In this document: in pieces, positions 1 to 10,201 of the stretch
How positions within the stretch are numbered: position 1 is the stretch's first letter
Layout: the number at the start of each line of letters is the position of its first letter
DNA from: JANMEX01 sp031423755
GTDB lineage: Bacteria > Pseudomonadota > Alphaproteobacteria > Rhizobiales > Rhizobiaceae
Assembly: GCA_031423755.1 (NCBI GenBank)
Contig: JANPGC010000039.1
Span: 1-18,492, forward strand
DNA length: 18,492 nucleotides
Reading direction: 5' to 3'
Notes under the pieces: generated by a model
Seen by the model: only the letters and a program-made list of their open reading frames with translations
Databases searched by the model: none
Told to the model about the DNA's origin: nothing
Position numbers and translations under genes: made by a program

Positions 1-1
1 G

Positions 2-2959
<2,958 letters not shown>

Positions 2960-2980
2960 GGCTAACTCCGCGCTCTTTAA

Positions 2981-3033
2981 CTTCTCCCCGCCACTTGCGG
3001 GGAGAAGGTGGCGCGAAGCGCCGGATGAGGGGC
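2981..3033. repeat. Extragenic palindromic repeat directly after the oxoprolinase stop
   Basis: An 11-bp stem (2981-2991 with 2997-3007; cttctccccgc / gcggggagaag) is followed by a 5-bp stem, ggcgc (3010-3014) / gcgcc (3018-3022), with the same GAA loop, and a tail ggatgaggggc. The layout (strong hairpin, short hairpin with GAA loop, GGxTGAGGG-like tail) is that of the three units inside the upstream gene, so it appears to be a diverged member of the same family. It lies 21 bases after the stop codon and could protect the 3' end of the mRNA or help end transcription, although no T-run follows. Confidence 0.8.
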
Positions 3034-3155
3034 AGCGCCGAGGTTGGCGGAAGCGTGCCGAAACAAAATAGTCGAGACTTTTGCGTCCAACAAAACTTGA
3101 ATACTCACAGCATGTCAGTTAGCCAAATTCAACAAAAGGTTGCGGAGCATGAACC

Positions 3156-4085
3156 ATGAGCGAGGAGCGCATATTCAATATCTTTCTGTATTTTAACAAT
3201 GGTGTCGCGAATGAGTATGGTATGCGTCATCACCGCGTTGGCGGCACAGATGCCGACAAAACGGCCTTCCTTGCCTCACGTATTTCAGATGATCACAAAA
3301 TAGCGCGTCGATTCCAGCTAAGGCGCAATTTTACACCGGAGGAATGGCGTGCAGTATTACGGGCTGGCGATGCGCTTGCCTACTTTGGAGAAGCATTTGA
3401 CCAATTCAACGCCCCTTTGAGCCCTATATATTGCGCTACTGCCGTTGTCGATGGCGTTCCAACCGTTGATCAGCGGATCGGTCCAGATGCTTTTCGCGGC
3501 GACGAGGTTTCAAATATTGAGGGATATGGAACTGTACCTGATTACCTGGTACATTACACCAAGGGGAACAAATTCCTGTTCACAGATTTGATCCACGATG
3601 ACTATTTTAAGGCTATTAAATCGTTATTCAATGCAGGATTGTACGTCTCTTGTGCAAAACTTTTGATGTCATGTGTTGATACACTTTCATTCGTCGAGCA
3701 CGGTGACAAACATGGGAACTTCGCAACATGGTTAGACACCTACGTTGACCTTTCTCTTTGCGGTATCGCTTCGAGCGAACTGTGGGAGTTCCGAAACTCA
3801 ATTCTCCACATGACCAACTTGGCATCAAAAAAGGTAATCTCGGGCAAGCTCTCCCCAATCATGCCCTACGTCGGCGGGCCAAACACTACGCTCCCAATCA
3901 GGCCGGATATTCCGAAGCCTTTCAATTTGCATCTCCTCATTATTCAGATTGGGAACGGAATTGGCAAATGGGGCGAGACTTACAACTCCGATAAGGACAA
4001 GCTACTCAAATTTATTGAGCGCTATGATACTACGATTTCGGATGGCCGAATGGCGGTATTACAGTATCGTCGTGACACTGAGTAA
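3156..4085 (+). CDS. Hypothetical protein with HEPN-like C-terminal region
   Basis: The product has 309 residues and no signal peptide or obvious membrane segment, so it is probably cytoplasmic. Residues 1-130 match nothing I recognise. Residues about 145-225 look like a helical HEPN-type domain: a first helix (DYFKAIKSLFNAGLYVSCAKLL, described by position 149-170), then LWEFRNSILHMTN, in which R213-N-x3-H218 fits the R-x4-6-H signature of HEPN ribonucleases. The start ATG at 3156 has a GGAG at 3144-3147, eight bases upstream. The gene is clearly poorer in GC than its surroundings: bases 3601-3660 contain 20 G/C of 60, against 38 of 60 for bases 2041-2100. It stands alone between two repeat elements. 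This suggests horizontal acquisition; a toxin or defence RNase role is inference only, and no partner gene is adjacent. Confidence 0.8.
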   Translation: MSEERIFNIFLYFNNGVANEYGMRHHRVGGTDADKTAFLASRISDDHKIARRFQLRRNFTPEEWRAVLRAGDALAYFGEAFDQFNAPLSPIYCATAVVDGVPTVDQRIGPDAFRGDEVSNIEGYGTVPDYLVHYTKGNKFLFTDLIHDDYFKAIKSLFNAGLYVSCAKLLMSCVDTLSFVEHGDKHGNFATWLDTYVDLSLCGIASSELWEFRNSILHMTNLASKKVISGKLSPIMPYVGGPNTTLPIRPDIPKPFNLHLLIIQIGNGIGKWGETYNSDKDKLLKFIERYDTTISDGRMAVLQYRRDTE

Positions 4086-4170
4086 GTATCATTTTCGCAA
4101 GAAAATTTGTTCCCAGTTTATGTGGCCCTCCACCGACTTCGCCAATTGGCCACCAAACATCCTCCACCCC

Positions 4171-4362
4171 CTTCGTCATCCCGGACGGCGCAGCCGATCC
4201 GGGAACCATGCCTCTGACGGCGGTGTGCAAAGCAGGTGCAGACTGTGGCTCACACCCGCTGCAGCAGACGGCAACGGCAGGAAGTTCTGCACCGGACAGC
4301 CTAACTCCACGGCCACCGGCATGGGTTCCGGCTCTGCGCTTCGCTTGGCCGGAATGACGAAG
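4171..4362. repeat. ~190-bp inverted-repeat element (MITE-like) in the 4086-4464 gene-free stretch
   Basis: The ends are inverted copies: cttcgtcatcccgg (4171-4184) against ccggaatgacgaag (4349-4362), 13 of 14 pairing. The inner arms continue the pairing: ccgggaaccatg (4199-4210) against catgggttccgg (4320-4331, with a one-base slip), and ggtgcaga (4235-4242) against tctgcacc (4286-4293, perfect). The left arm is itself a hairpin, tcccggacggc (4179-4189) with gccg (4193-4196) and tccggga (4198-4204). All nested pairs share a centre near 4265, so the single strand could fold into one long hairpin. I see no gene in it. The rest of 4086-4464 holds only the leader of the next gene. Confidence 0.75.
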
Positions 4363-4464
4363 CGTTGGGGTGAAAGATTACAATGATCCCCCATCTGCGT
4401 GACGACAACCCCCTCATCCCGCGCCAAACTCCGCTCCAGTCCACCCCAAACGGGAGCAGCCATC

Positions 4465-4857
4465 ATGAAACTCACATCCCTCCTCATCAGCGCAGCGCTT
4501 CTCACGTCCACCGTTCCATCCCTTGCCAGCCAAGTTTCCGGCTGGTGGGGCGGCAATTGGCGGTGCACCATTGACGGGCGGCCCGCGCGGATGAACTGGA
4601 AGATTGTCAATGCCGGCAGCACGTCGTGCGATGGTGATGCCTGCACCCAAACGTCCGAAGTCGCGTGGCGCGGCAGTTTTTCGGACAATGGCTCGCGCTG
4701 GGTGCCGCTGACCAATCCGCGCTTCGGCAATCTTGGCGGCATGTATTTCAACCACGCCGACGGAAACAAATGGTACCTGCCGAAACCGTCAAACAACCGC
4801 TCCAACGGCTGGACCACATGGAACGGCAACCGCTACCCGCTGTCCTGCTGGAAATAG
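4465..4857 (+). CDS. Small secreted Cys-containing protein (possibly DUF6006-type)
   Basis: The product has 130 residues. ATG 4465 is preferred over upstream starts in the same frame because it follows GGGAG (4452-4456) at eight bases and begins a clear Sec signal peptide, MKLTSLLISAALL through SLAS, with cleavage expected after the Ala near residue 21. The mature part starts SGWWGGNWRC and has four cysteines (RCTI, SCDG, ACTQ, and SCWK at the C-terminus), which would allow two disulfide bonds in the periplasm. It is rich in Trp, Asn and Gly (WTTWNGNRYPLSCW). The sequence reminds me of the DUF6006 family, but I cannot confirm that. No function is known. A GC-rich stem at 4876-4883 / 4895-4902 follows the stop. 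Confidence 0.82.
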   Translation: MKLTSLLISAALLTSTVPSLASQVSGWWGGNWRCTIDGRPARMNWKIVNAGSTSCDGDACTQTSEVAWRGSFSDNGSRWVPLTNPRFGNLGGMYFNHADGNKWYLPKPSNNRSNGWTTWNGNRYPLSCWK

Positions 4858-4925
4858 CCAAGGCAGCGCGGCTGGCCCGGCGCTTCTCCTCCCGGCGCCG
4901 GGTCAAATCTGAGCCTGACCCAAAA

Positions 4926-5060
4926 CTCAGTTTGGCGAGTCAAATGGTGTGTTTTTCGAGAACCGGAGCGGAGCATACTTCCGGGGTCCCCGCCAGCGGC
5001 TTGCGCTTAAGGGCGGGGCAGAAAACTATGTGAGCACCGGAAGCGCAGAAAACCGCATCA
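4926..5060. repeat. Possible composite repeat between convergent genes
   Basis: Two related strings, ttttcgagaaccggagcgg (from 4952) and gagcaccggaagcgcagaaa (5032-5051), flank a separate inverted repeat, ccccgcc (4988-4994) / ggcgggg (5012-5018). It reads like a common rhizobial intergenic repeat split by a second short palindrome. No gene is visible between 4858 and 5091. The call rests on internal resemblance only, since no second copy exists in the window. Confidence 0.35.
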
Positions 5061-5091
5061 GTTGGCCGCCAAAGTGAATTTTCGGTCGGGC

Positions 5092-6510
5092 TCACGGCAA
5101 CACCGCCACCAGCCTCTGCACCAGCGCCTGCGGCTTGTAGTTCAGTTTCGACGGCGTCAGTCCCATGCGCAGCACGATCATTTTCTTCGACGGAATGATG
5201 GCAATCGACTGCCCGTCATGACCAAGCATCCAGTAAATATCCGACGGCAGCGCGAAGCCGATGTCCGGATCCTCATCATCCGGCGTCGTTCCCGATGGCC
5301 CCTTCAGCCAAACCTGCCCCTTGCCATACTGCACGCCAAAGCCTGTATCGGAAGCCGCCACCGGCTCATGCATCATGGCCACAAACTCCGGCGGCAAAAT
5401 CTGCGCCCCGTTTGCCATGCCCCCGCCTGCTTTGCCATTGTCCAAAAGCATCTGCGCGAACCGCGCCCAATCGCGCGCATTTGCATACATGTAGGACGAG
5501 CCGGTAAACGTCCCCGCCTCATCGACCTCCATCACGGCGCTCGCCATATTGAGCGGACCAAACAGCGCCACGCGCGGATAGTTGAGTGCCATGTCTTCGC
5601 CGCCCAAAACATCCTGCCAGATGCGCGACAACAGCACAGCCGAGCCACTCGAATAGTTGAATTCCTTCCCCGTCAGCCCCATCAGCGGCTTGTCTCGGGC
5701 AAACGCCGCCATGTCCGGCTGAAGATAAAGCATCCGTGTCACATCATCGACGGTGCCGTAATCCTCGTTGAACTCCAGCCCCGAAGCCATCGCCATCAAA
5801 TCCGCGACCGTGACCAGCGCCCGGTTGTCGCTCTTCCATTCCGGAAACAGGTCCGCCTTGTCGAGCGCCAGCTTGCCGTCGCGTACGAGCGTGCCGATGA
5901 TCACGGCATTGACCGTCTTGGTCATCGACCACCCGAGGAGCGGCGTCTTGTCGTCAAACCCTTGGCCAAAGCGCTCGGCCAATATCCGCCCGTTCTGCGC
6001 CACGATCACCGCCCGCATCCCCGGTCCGGTCAGCGCCGAGTCGTCGAGAATCGCCGCAATCGCCGGGTTCTGGCTCGGTGTCACTTGATTACCGACGGGC
6101 CAAGGCTGGCCCGCATCCGCCGCTTGCGGCTCAATCTGTTTCAGCGCAACGGACTTGGCCTTCGCCACGCCGCCAACCGGCACGCTGGCGCAGCCAAGCC
6201 CGGGCCGGAAAACCGCCAGCCCCTTCCCGAACACGCCTGCCAGCCCGGCACTGACAGTCCCTGCGGTCTCGTCCACCGAAACCCGCACAAACTTCAGGAT
6301 CGGATGTCCCGGCGCTTGCACATCATCAGCCAAAACCTTGCCCGCATCGCGCCCGGCGATAAACACATTGGAGCAGACCATTTTTGCCGAATATGCGCTC
6401 GCAACGCGGATAAGGTCAGGCGGAGACACATAAAGCCAGACGCCAAGCCCGATAACCGCCAGGACAAACAGCCGCAAGACCCACTTTATCAACCGCCGCA
6501 GCACGCGCAT
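5092..6510 (-). CDS. Membrane-anchored serine hydrolase, beta-lactamase class C / esterase fold
   Basis: The product has 472 residues. Residues about 7-28 form an N-terminal membrane helix after a basic start (MRVLRRLIKWVLRLF), so it is probably an inner-membrane anchor with the enzyme in the periplasm. The penicillin-binding/class C fold motifs are present: S195-M-T-K198 (SxxK nucleophile and base), Y286-S-S (in place of Y-x-N) and H421-D-G (in place of K-T-G). The last two variants are usual in esterase, amidase or peptidase relatives such as EstB and 6-aminohexanoate-dimer hydrolase rather than true beta-lactamases. The start at 6510 follows GGGAG with good spacing. It is divergent from the lysozyme gene, with a 183-base gap. 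Substrate unknown; antibiotic resistance should not be assumed. Confidence 0.88.
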   Translation of the reverse strand: MRVLRRLIKWVLRLFVLAVIGLGVWLYVSPPDLIRVASAYSAKMVCSNVFIAGRDAGKVLADDVQAPGHPILKFVRVSVDETAGTVSAGLAGVFGKGLAVFRPGLGCASVPVGGVAKAKSVALKQIEPQAADAGQPWPVGNQVTPSQNPAIAAILDDSALTGPGMRAVIVAQNGRILAERFGQGFDDKTPLLGWSMTKTVNAVIIGTLVRDGKLALDKADLFPEWKSDNRALVTVADLMAMASGLEFNEDYGTVDDVTRMLYLQPDMAAFARDKPLMGLTGKEFNYSSGSAVLLSRIWQDVLGGEDMALNYPRVALFGPLNMASAVMEVDEAGTFTGSSYMYANARDWARFAQMLLDNGKAGGGMANGAQILPPEFVAMMHEPVAASDTGFGVQYGKGQVWLKGPSGTTPDDEDPDIGFALPSDIYWMLGHDGQSIAIIPSKKMIVLRMGLTPSKLNYKPQALVQRLVAVLP

Positions 6511-6693
6511 GCCAATCTCCCAAGCTTCGCCAAGACTGTCCGTGCAAACTGGTCAGAATGCAACATCATGAAATCTGGCACGCCGGAAACTTCGTCATCG
6601 TCAGGCATGTTCCGTCGACACAAGCCCGTCCTCACTCCAACAAGGTGACGAAAGTCCGCTCCCGCGCTATCTCCAGACAAACACAGGCAACAC

Positions 6694-7494
6694 ATGATTC
6701 GCACCGCCCGCCCCTTAACGCTCCTCAGCGCAGCGCTCGCCGCCGCGTTGCTCGCGTCCTGCACGTCCACCGGTCCCGGCCTCGAGCGCGCAGTGCGCGA
6801 CATCCGCGTCGCCAGACCCAACTTCTCCGAAACGGACCCGGTCGATTTCCCCGGCCGCGGCCCTGCCGCGTACCCTGTCCATGGCACCGACACTTCCAAA
6901 TACCAGCCGCATGTCGATTGGGCTGCGGCGCGGGCCAATGGCGTTTCCTTCGCTTTCCTCAAGGCAACCGAAGGAGGCGACCGGGTCGACGACGCCTTCG
7001 CCGACAATTTCGGGGCCGCCAGAGCCGCTGGAGTGCCACGCGGCGCCTATCATTTCTTCTATTTCTGCACGCCCGCCTTCCAGCAGGCGGCATGGTTCAT
7101 ACGCCACGTGCCAAAGGACCCGTCCGCCTTGCCGCCGCTCCTCGACATGGAGTGGAACCACAAATCGCCGTCCTGCAAGTTCCGCCCCGAGCCGGCAGCC
7201 GTGCGCAAGGAAATGCAGGTCTGGCTCGATCAGGTCGAGCGCCACTATGGCAAGAAGCCGCTGATCTACACCGTGCCGGACTTCTACCGCGAGAATCTCG
7301 AAGGCTATTTCACGGACTACCAGTTCTTCCTGCGCGCCGTCGCCGACCACCCGTCAAACGTCTATCCCGGCCGCAAATGGACATTCTGGCAATATTCCGG
7401 CACAGGCTCGATCCCCGGCATCAAGGGCGGCGCGGACATGAACGTCTTCAACGGCACCGCTGCAGGCTGGAAGGCTTGGCTGGCGAAGAATTAG
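6694..7494 (+). CDS. GH25-family lysozyme-like lipoprotein (muramidase)
   Basis: The product has 266 residues. It starts with a lipoprotein signal peptide ending LLASC (Cys23 lipidated), so it is an envelope lipoprotein. The rest is a glycoside hydrolase family 25 domain: HGTDTSKYQ (Asp66), FLKATEGG (from 88), GAYHFF, and LLDMEWN with Asp151 and Glu153 as the D-x-E catalytic pair, then FWQYSGTG and GGADMNVFNG near the end. GH25 enzymes cleave the MurNAc-GlcNAc bond of peptidoglycan. The upstream Shine-Dalgarno is weak (AGG in acaggcaacac). Its stop overlaps the last bases of the convergent decarboxylase gene (7491-7494). A role in cell-wall remodelling is inference; nothing nearby suggests a phage or secretion system. 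Confidence 0.9.
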   Translation: MIRTARPLTLLSAALAAALLASCTSTGPGLERAVRDIRVARPNFSETDPVDFPGRGPAAYPVHGTDTSKYQPHVDWAAARANGVSFAFLKATEGGDRVDDAFADNFGAARAAGVPRGAYHFFYFCTPAFQQAAWFIRHVPKDPSALPPLLDMEWNHKSPSCKFRPEPAAVRKEMQVWLDQVERHYGKKPLIYTVPDFYRENLEGYFTDYQFFLRAVADHPSNVYPGRKWTFWQYSGTGSIPGIKGGADMNVFNGTAAGWKAWLAKN

Positions 7495-8741
7495 ACTTCC
7501 GCCAACTCATCATCCATCACGTCCTCGCCCATCGTCTCCAGCGTCGCATAGCCTTCCGGCGCGTCGCCTTCGTCAAACGGCGTGGACACTTCCACATAGG
7601 TATCGGGATAAAACCCGTTGAACCGCGTGCGCAGCGACAGCGAATAGGCGCCGATGTGGCCAATCTCGATCCAGTCGCCGGTGTCCACCGTTTCCGGCAG
7701 CCAGAATGGGCGTGTCAAAATATCGACCGAATCGCACGTCGCGCCACAGACCTTGAACGGCACGATCTGCCGCGCGTCGCCATTGCGCTGCTTGATCGCC
7801 GGATCGGGAATGAACCGCGCCGGCAGCGTGATCTTGCCGGTCCAGCTATCTGACAGCGACGCCCAGATGCCGTCGTTGATGTAAAGCCGCCGCCCCTTGC
7901 GCAAAAGCACCCGCACGATCAGCGAATAGGCGCGCGCAACGATCACCCGCCCCGGCTCGGCAATCAGCGGCAGGTCGCCAAAGCCCCATTCGGCAATATC
8001 GCCCGAGACCCGCGACATCAGTTGCGGCAGCGAAGGCATTTCGGCATGCGTCCGCTTAGGGTCATGCCCATACTCCGCCGGAAAGCCGCCGCCGATATCA
8101 AGCCCCGACAGCTTGACACCTGAAGCCTCGCGCACCTGCCTGGCCGTCTTCAGCGCCGCGTCGTAAGTGTCCGGGTCTTCAATCTGGCTTCCGACATGGA
8201 AACAGAGCCCGGCCTTGTAGCCAAGCCTTTCCACCCTTTGCAAAAGCTCCACCGCCAGCGCCGGCCCTGCGCCAAACTTCTTCGACAATTCGTACGCCGC
8301 ATGACCCTTGGTCGCCAGCCGCACATAAAGCGTCACCGCACCCGGATCGATATCCAGCCCTTGCACAATCCGGTGAATCTTGCTCAGCTCATCCTCATGG
8401 TCGAGCGACAGCACGCGGATGCCATATTTTGTCAGCGCATCGCGGATGTGAGACTGCGCTTTCACCGGGTGCATGTAGATCATCTCGGCCTTCGGCGCGG
8501 CGGCGCGCACATCGGCAATCTCCTGCGGCGAAGCGACATCGAAACAGGTCACCCCATTGGCTGCCAGCACATCCAGAACCATCCGCTCGCCATTGGTCTT
8601 CACCGCGTAGGCGGTCTTGCCGGAAAACAGCGACATGAACTTCTTTGCGTCATCCGCCAGCACTTTCGGGTGAAAGCAATAGACCGGCTCATCTGGCCGC
8701 AGCGCCAAGGCTGCCTCTTTTGCGGTCGTGAACTTTTCCAT
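7491..8741 (-). CDS. PLP-dependent ornithine/lysine decarboxylase (fold type III)
   Basis: The product has 416 residues; the fold is that of eukaryotic-type ornithine decarboxylase and alanine racemase. It makes putrescine and/or cadaverine in the cytoplasm. Motifs: YAVKTN with the PLP lysine K48, HVGSQ (from 182), DIGGGFP glycine loop (215-221), EPGR (262-265), YINDGIW with D290, CGATCDSVD with the catalytic-loop Cys336, and GAYSLSLRTRFNGF. The start ATG at 8741 follows GAAGGAG at 5-6 bases; the frame stays open far upstream but runs through the divergent transporter gene, so it should not be extended. The C-terminus is longer than in typical bacterial ODCs (~380 residues), by a roughly 30-residue acidic tail ending MDDELAEV. 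Specificity for ornithine versus lysine cannot be read from the sequence. Confidence 0.93.
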   Translation of the reverse strand: MEKFTTAKEAALALRPDEPVYCFHPKVLADDAKKFMSLFSGKTAYAVKTNGERMVLDVLAANGVTCFDVASPQEIADVRAAAPKAEMIYMHPVKAQSHIRDALTKYGIRVLSLDHEDELSKIHRIVQGLDIDPGAVTLYVRLATKGHAAYELSKKFGAGPALAVELLQRVERLGYKAGLCFHVGSQIEDPDTYDAALKTARQVREASGVKLSGLDIGGGFPAEYGHDPKRTHAEMPSLPQLMSRVSGDIAEWGFGDLPLIAEPGRVIVARAYSLIVRVLLRKGRRLYINDGIWASLSDSWTGKITLPARFIPDPAIKQRNGDARQIVPFKVCGATCDSVDILTRPFWLPETVDTGDWIEIGHIGAYSLSLRTRFNGFYPDTYVEVSTPFDEGDAPEGYATLETMGEDVMDDELAEV

Positions 8742-8867
8742 GCCGGCTCCTTCGCTGGCAGCAACGCTAGCAACCTTGTGCTTTGGCGAAAAGCGCTTAT
8801 CCACCATGAATCGGGTGGTGATCCATTTTCGCTCGAGACAATTTGATCGTTCAACGGAAACCAGAGC

Positions 8868-9797
8868 ATGACAGCCGCCAGCCAGACCACTTCTCAAGCC
8901 TCTATCCCGGCAAAGGTTTGGCTGATGCTTCTGCTTCTCGGCGCGCTGTGGGGCGGCTCGTTCTTCTTCGCCCGCATCGCCGTGAAGGAGGTGCCGCCGC
9001 TGTGGCTGGTGTTCTTCCGCGTCGGCATTGCCGCTTTGGCGCTGCATGCCTATCTTGTGGCCAGGGGTGAATGGCAAACGTTCCGGCAAACCCCGTTTCT
9101 GCCCTTCTTCGGACTTGGCCTCCTCAACAACGCCATCCCCTTTTCCCTCATTTTTGCGGGCCAGACGGTCTTGGGCGCAGGCCTTGCCTCCATCCTCAAC
9201 GCCACCACACCCTTCCTCACCGTCATCGCCGCTAATTTTTTGACCCGCGACGAAAGAGCGACGCCGGCCAAAATCCTCGGCACGCTGATCGGAGCATTCG
9301 GCGCGGCCGTCATTGTCGGTCCCTCGGTGTTTGAAAAGCTTGGCGCGCCGCTCTGGGCGCAAGTCGCCATCATCGGCGCCGCCGCGTCCTACGCGTTTGC
9401 ATCCGTCTACGGCAAACGCTTCCGCCAAGTGCCGCCGCTTGTCACCGCAACGGGCCAGCTCACCGCATCGACAATCCTGATGCTGCCGGTCGCACTTGTC
9501 GTCCATGGCGCTCCAGCGCCGCAATTGTGGAGCGCTGGCGTGTGGCTCGCCGTGCTGGCGCTGGCGCTCGCGTCCACGGCCTTCGCCTACACGCTGTTCT
9601 TCCGCATCCTCGCCGCCGCCGGGGCGACCGTGGTTTCGCTCGTCACGCTCATTGTCCCGGTCAGCGCGGTCCTTCTCGGTGCGCTGTTTCTGGGCGAGAG
9701 GCTTGCGCTCAACCAGTTTCTCGGCATGGCCATCATCGGCGCGGGCCTGTTTGTGCTCAACCGCGGCGCGATTTCGAAACCGCCGCGACAGGCTTGA
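8868..9797 (+). CDS. EamA/DMT-family membrane transporter
   Basis: The product has 309 residues with about ten hydrophobic helices arranged as two EamA repeats (about residues 17-145 and 160-300). The first repeat has the typical opening LLGALWGGSFFFARIAVKEV and PPLWLVFFRVGIAAL; the second ends LFLGERLALNQFLGMAIIGAGLFVLN. Members export metabolites such as amino acids or polyamine-like compounds across the inner membrane, but the substrate is not deducible. The gene is divergent from the decarboxylase gene with 126 bases between the two starts, which makes shared regulation and export of a related amine possible but unproven. Ribosome binding site weak (cggaaacc). Confidence 0.9.
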   Translation: MTAASQTTSQASIPAKVWLMLLLLGALWGGSFFFARIAVKEVPPLWLVFFRVGIAALALHAYLVARGEWQTFRQTPFLPFFGLGLLNNAIPFSLIFAGQTVLGAGLASILNATTPFLTVIAANFLTRDERATPAKILGTLIGAFGAAVIVGPSVFEKLGAPLWAQVAIIGAAASYAFASVYGKRFRQVPPLVTATGQLTASTILMLPVALVVHGAPAPQLWSAGVWLAVLALALASTAFAYTLFFRILAAAGATVVSLVTLIVPVSAVLLGALFLGERLALNQFLGMAIIGAGLFVLNRGAISKPPRQA

Positions 9798-9865
9798 TTG
9801 CACAGTGTTTTTTGCCCTGCCGCCCCACGGGGATCGGTGAGCCCGCCGTAGCGCCAAATCGCGGC

Positions 9866-9879
9866 TTAACCATTTTTAA
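9866..9879. promoter_or_regulatory. Possible CtrA-type site (TTAACCAT / TTAA-N6-TTAA)
   Basis: TTAACCAT occurs at 9866-9873 and a second TTAA at 9876-9879. CtrA in alphaproteobacteria binds TTAA-N7-TTAA or TTAACCAT-like sites. The spacing here is six rather than seven, and the site lies about 160 bases before the small ORF start, so this is a weak call. Confidence 0.25.
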
Positions 9880-9980
9880 TAAATAATGAATCCCGCAAAA
9901 TAACTTTGAGTTTCAATTAGATAGCCAGCGTCTCCGGAACGTTTTTCCACATTTTCGCCGCAATGCAGCATGGTTTGCCC

Positions 9981-10008
9981 TTGCGTCCCCGCGTCAAAAG
10001 CATATCTT
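9981..10008 (+). promoter_or_regulatory. Candidate promoter for the 28-residue peptide gene
   Basis: ttgcgt (9981-9986) and tatctt (10003-10008) are spaced 16 bases apart and end about 30 bases before the ATG at 10038. This is consistent with a housekeeping sigma factor promoter, but it rests on a loose consensus. Confidence 0.3.
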
Positions 10009-10037
10009 TAGGCGGCATCGACAAAGGAGGCGTACCG

Positions 10038-10124
10038 ATGGATTTAACAAAATCTCTCAACGTTGTGATGTTCTGCGCAGCGTTCGCATTTGTCAGCGCA
10101 ATTGTGTTGGGGCTGGTTTCTTGA
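10038..10124 (+). CDS. 28-residue putative single-helix membrane peptide
   Basis: Translation is MDLTKSLNVVMFCAAFAFVS, then AIVLGLVS, then TGA. It is preceded by a near-perfect Shine-Dalgarno, AAAGGAGG (10023-10030), seven bases from the ATG, the strongest in the window. Residues about 8-27 are hydrophobic and would make one membrane helix after a short polar N-terminus with one Lys. A terminator-like hairpin with a T-run follows at 10171-10201, so the unit ribosome site, ORF, terminator looks complete. It sits in an otherwise empty 400-base gap between the transporter and metF. I do not recognise a named family. Function unknown; a regulatory small membrane protein is only one possibility. 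Confidence 0.6.
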   Translation: MDLTKSLNVVMFCAAFAFVSAIVLGLVS

Positions 10125-10170
10125 GGCCTAACCCCGGTCCCGGGCTTTGCGCCCGGAAGTGAATTCCTGA

Positions 10171-10201
10171 AAGGCCGGTTGTGACCCAACCGGCTTTTTT
10201 T
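10171..10201 (+). terminator. Rho-independent terminator after the peptide gene
   Basis: The stem is gccggttg (10174-10181) with caaccggc (10187-10194), loop of five, followed by seven T (10195-10201). A-rich bases before the stem (aa at 10171-10172) extend pairing with the T-run. Another hairpin, ccgggc (10140-10145) / gcccgg (10151-10156), lies just upstream. The T-run abuts the metF stop codon from the other strand, so the hairpin may also act on metF transcripts, although without a T-run in that direction. Confidence 0.8.

Noticed and set aside
5092..6510. True class C beta-lactamase (antibiotic resistance gene)
   Set aside because: The YSS and HDG motifs replace the canonical YxN and KTG, and the protein is membrane-anchored and longer than AmpC; an esterase/peptidase-like relative is more likely.
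5062..6648. Long plus-strand open frame (528 codons) across the serine hydrolase gene
   Set aside because: It is antisense to a gene with full catalytic motifs, is Arg/His/Pro-rich as expected of GC-rich shadow frames, and matches no family.
8742..9857. N-terminal extension of the decarboxylase frame to 788 codons
   Set aside because: The extension runs antisense through the EamA transporter and has low-complexity charged sequence; the ATG at 8741 has a proper ribosome site and starts the homologous region.
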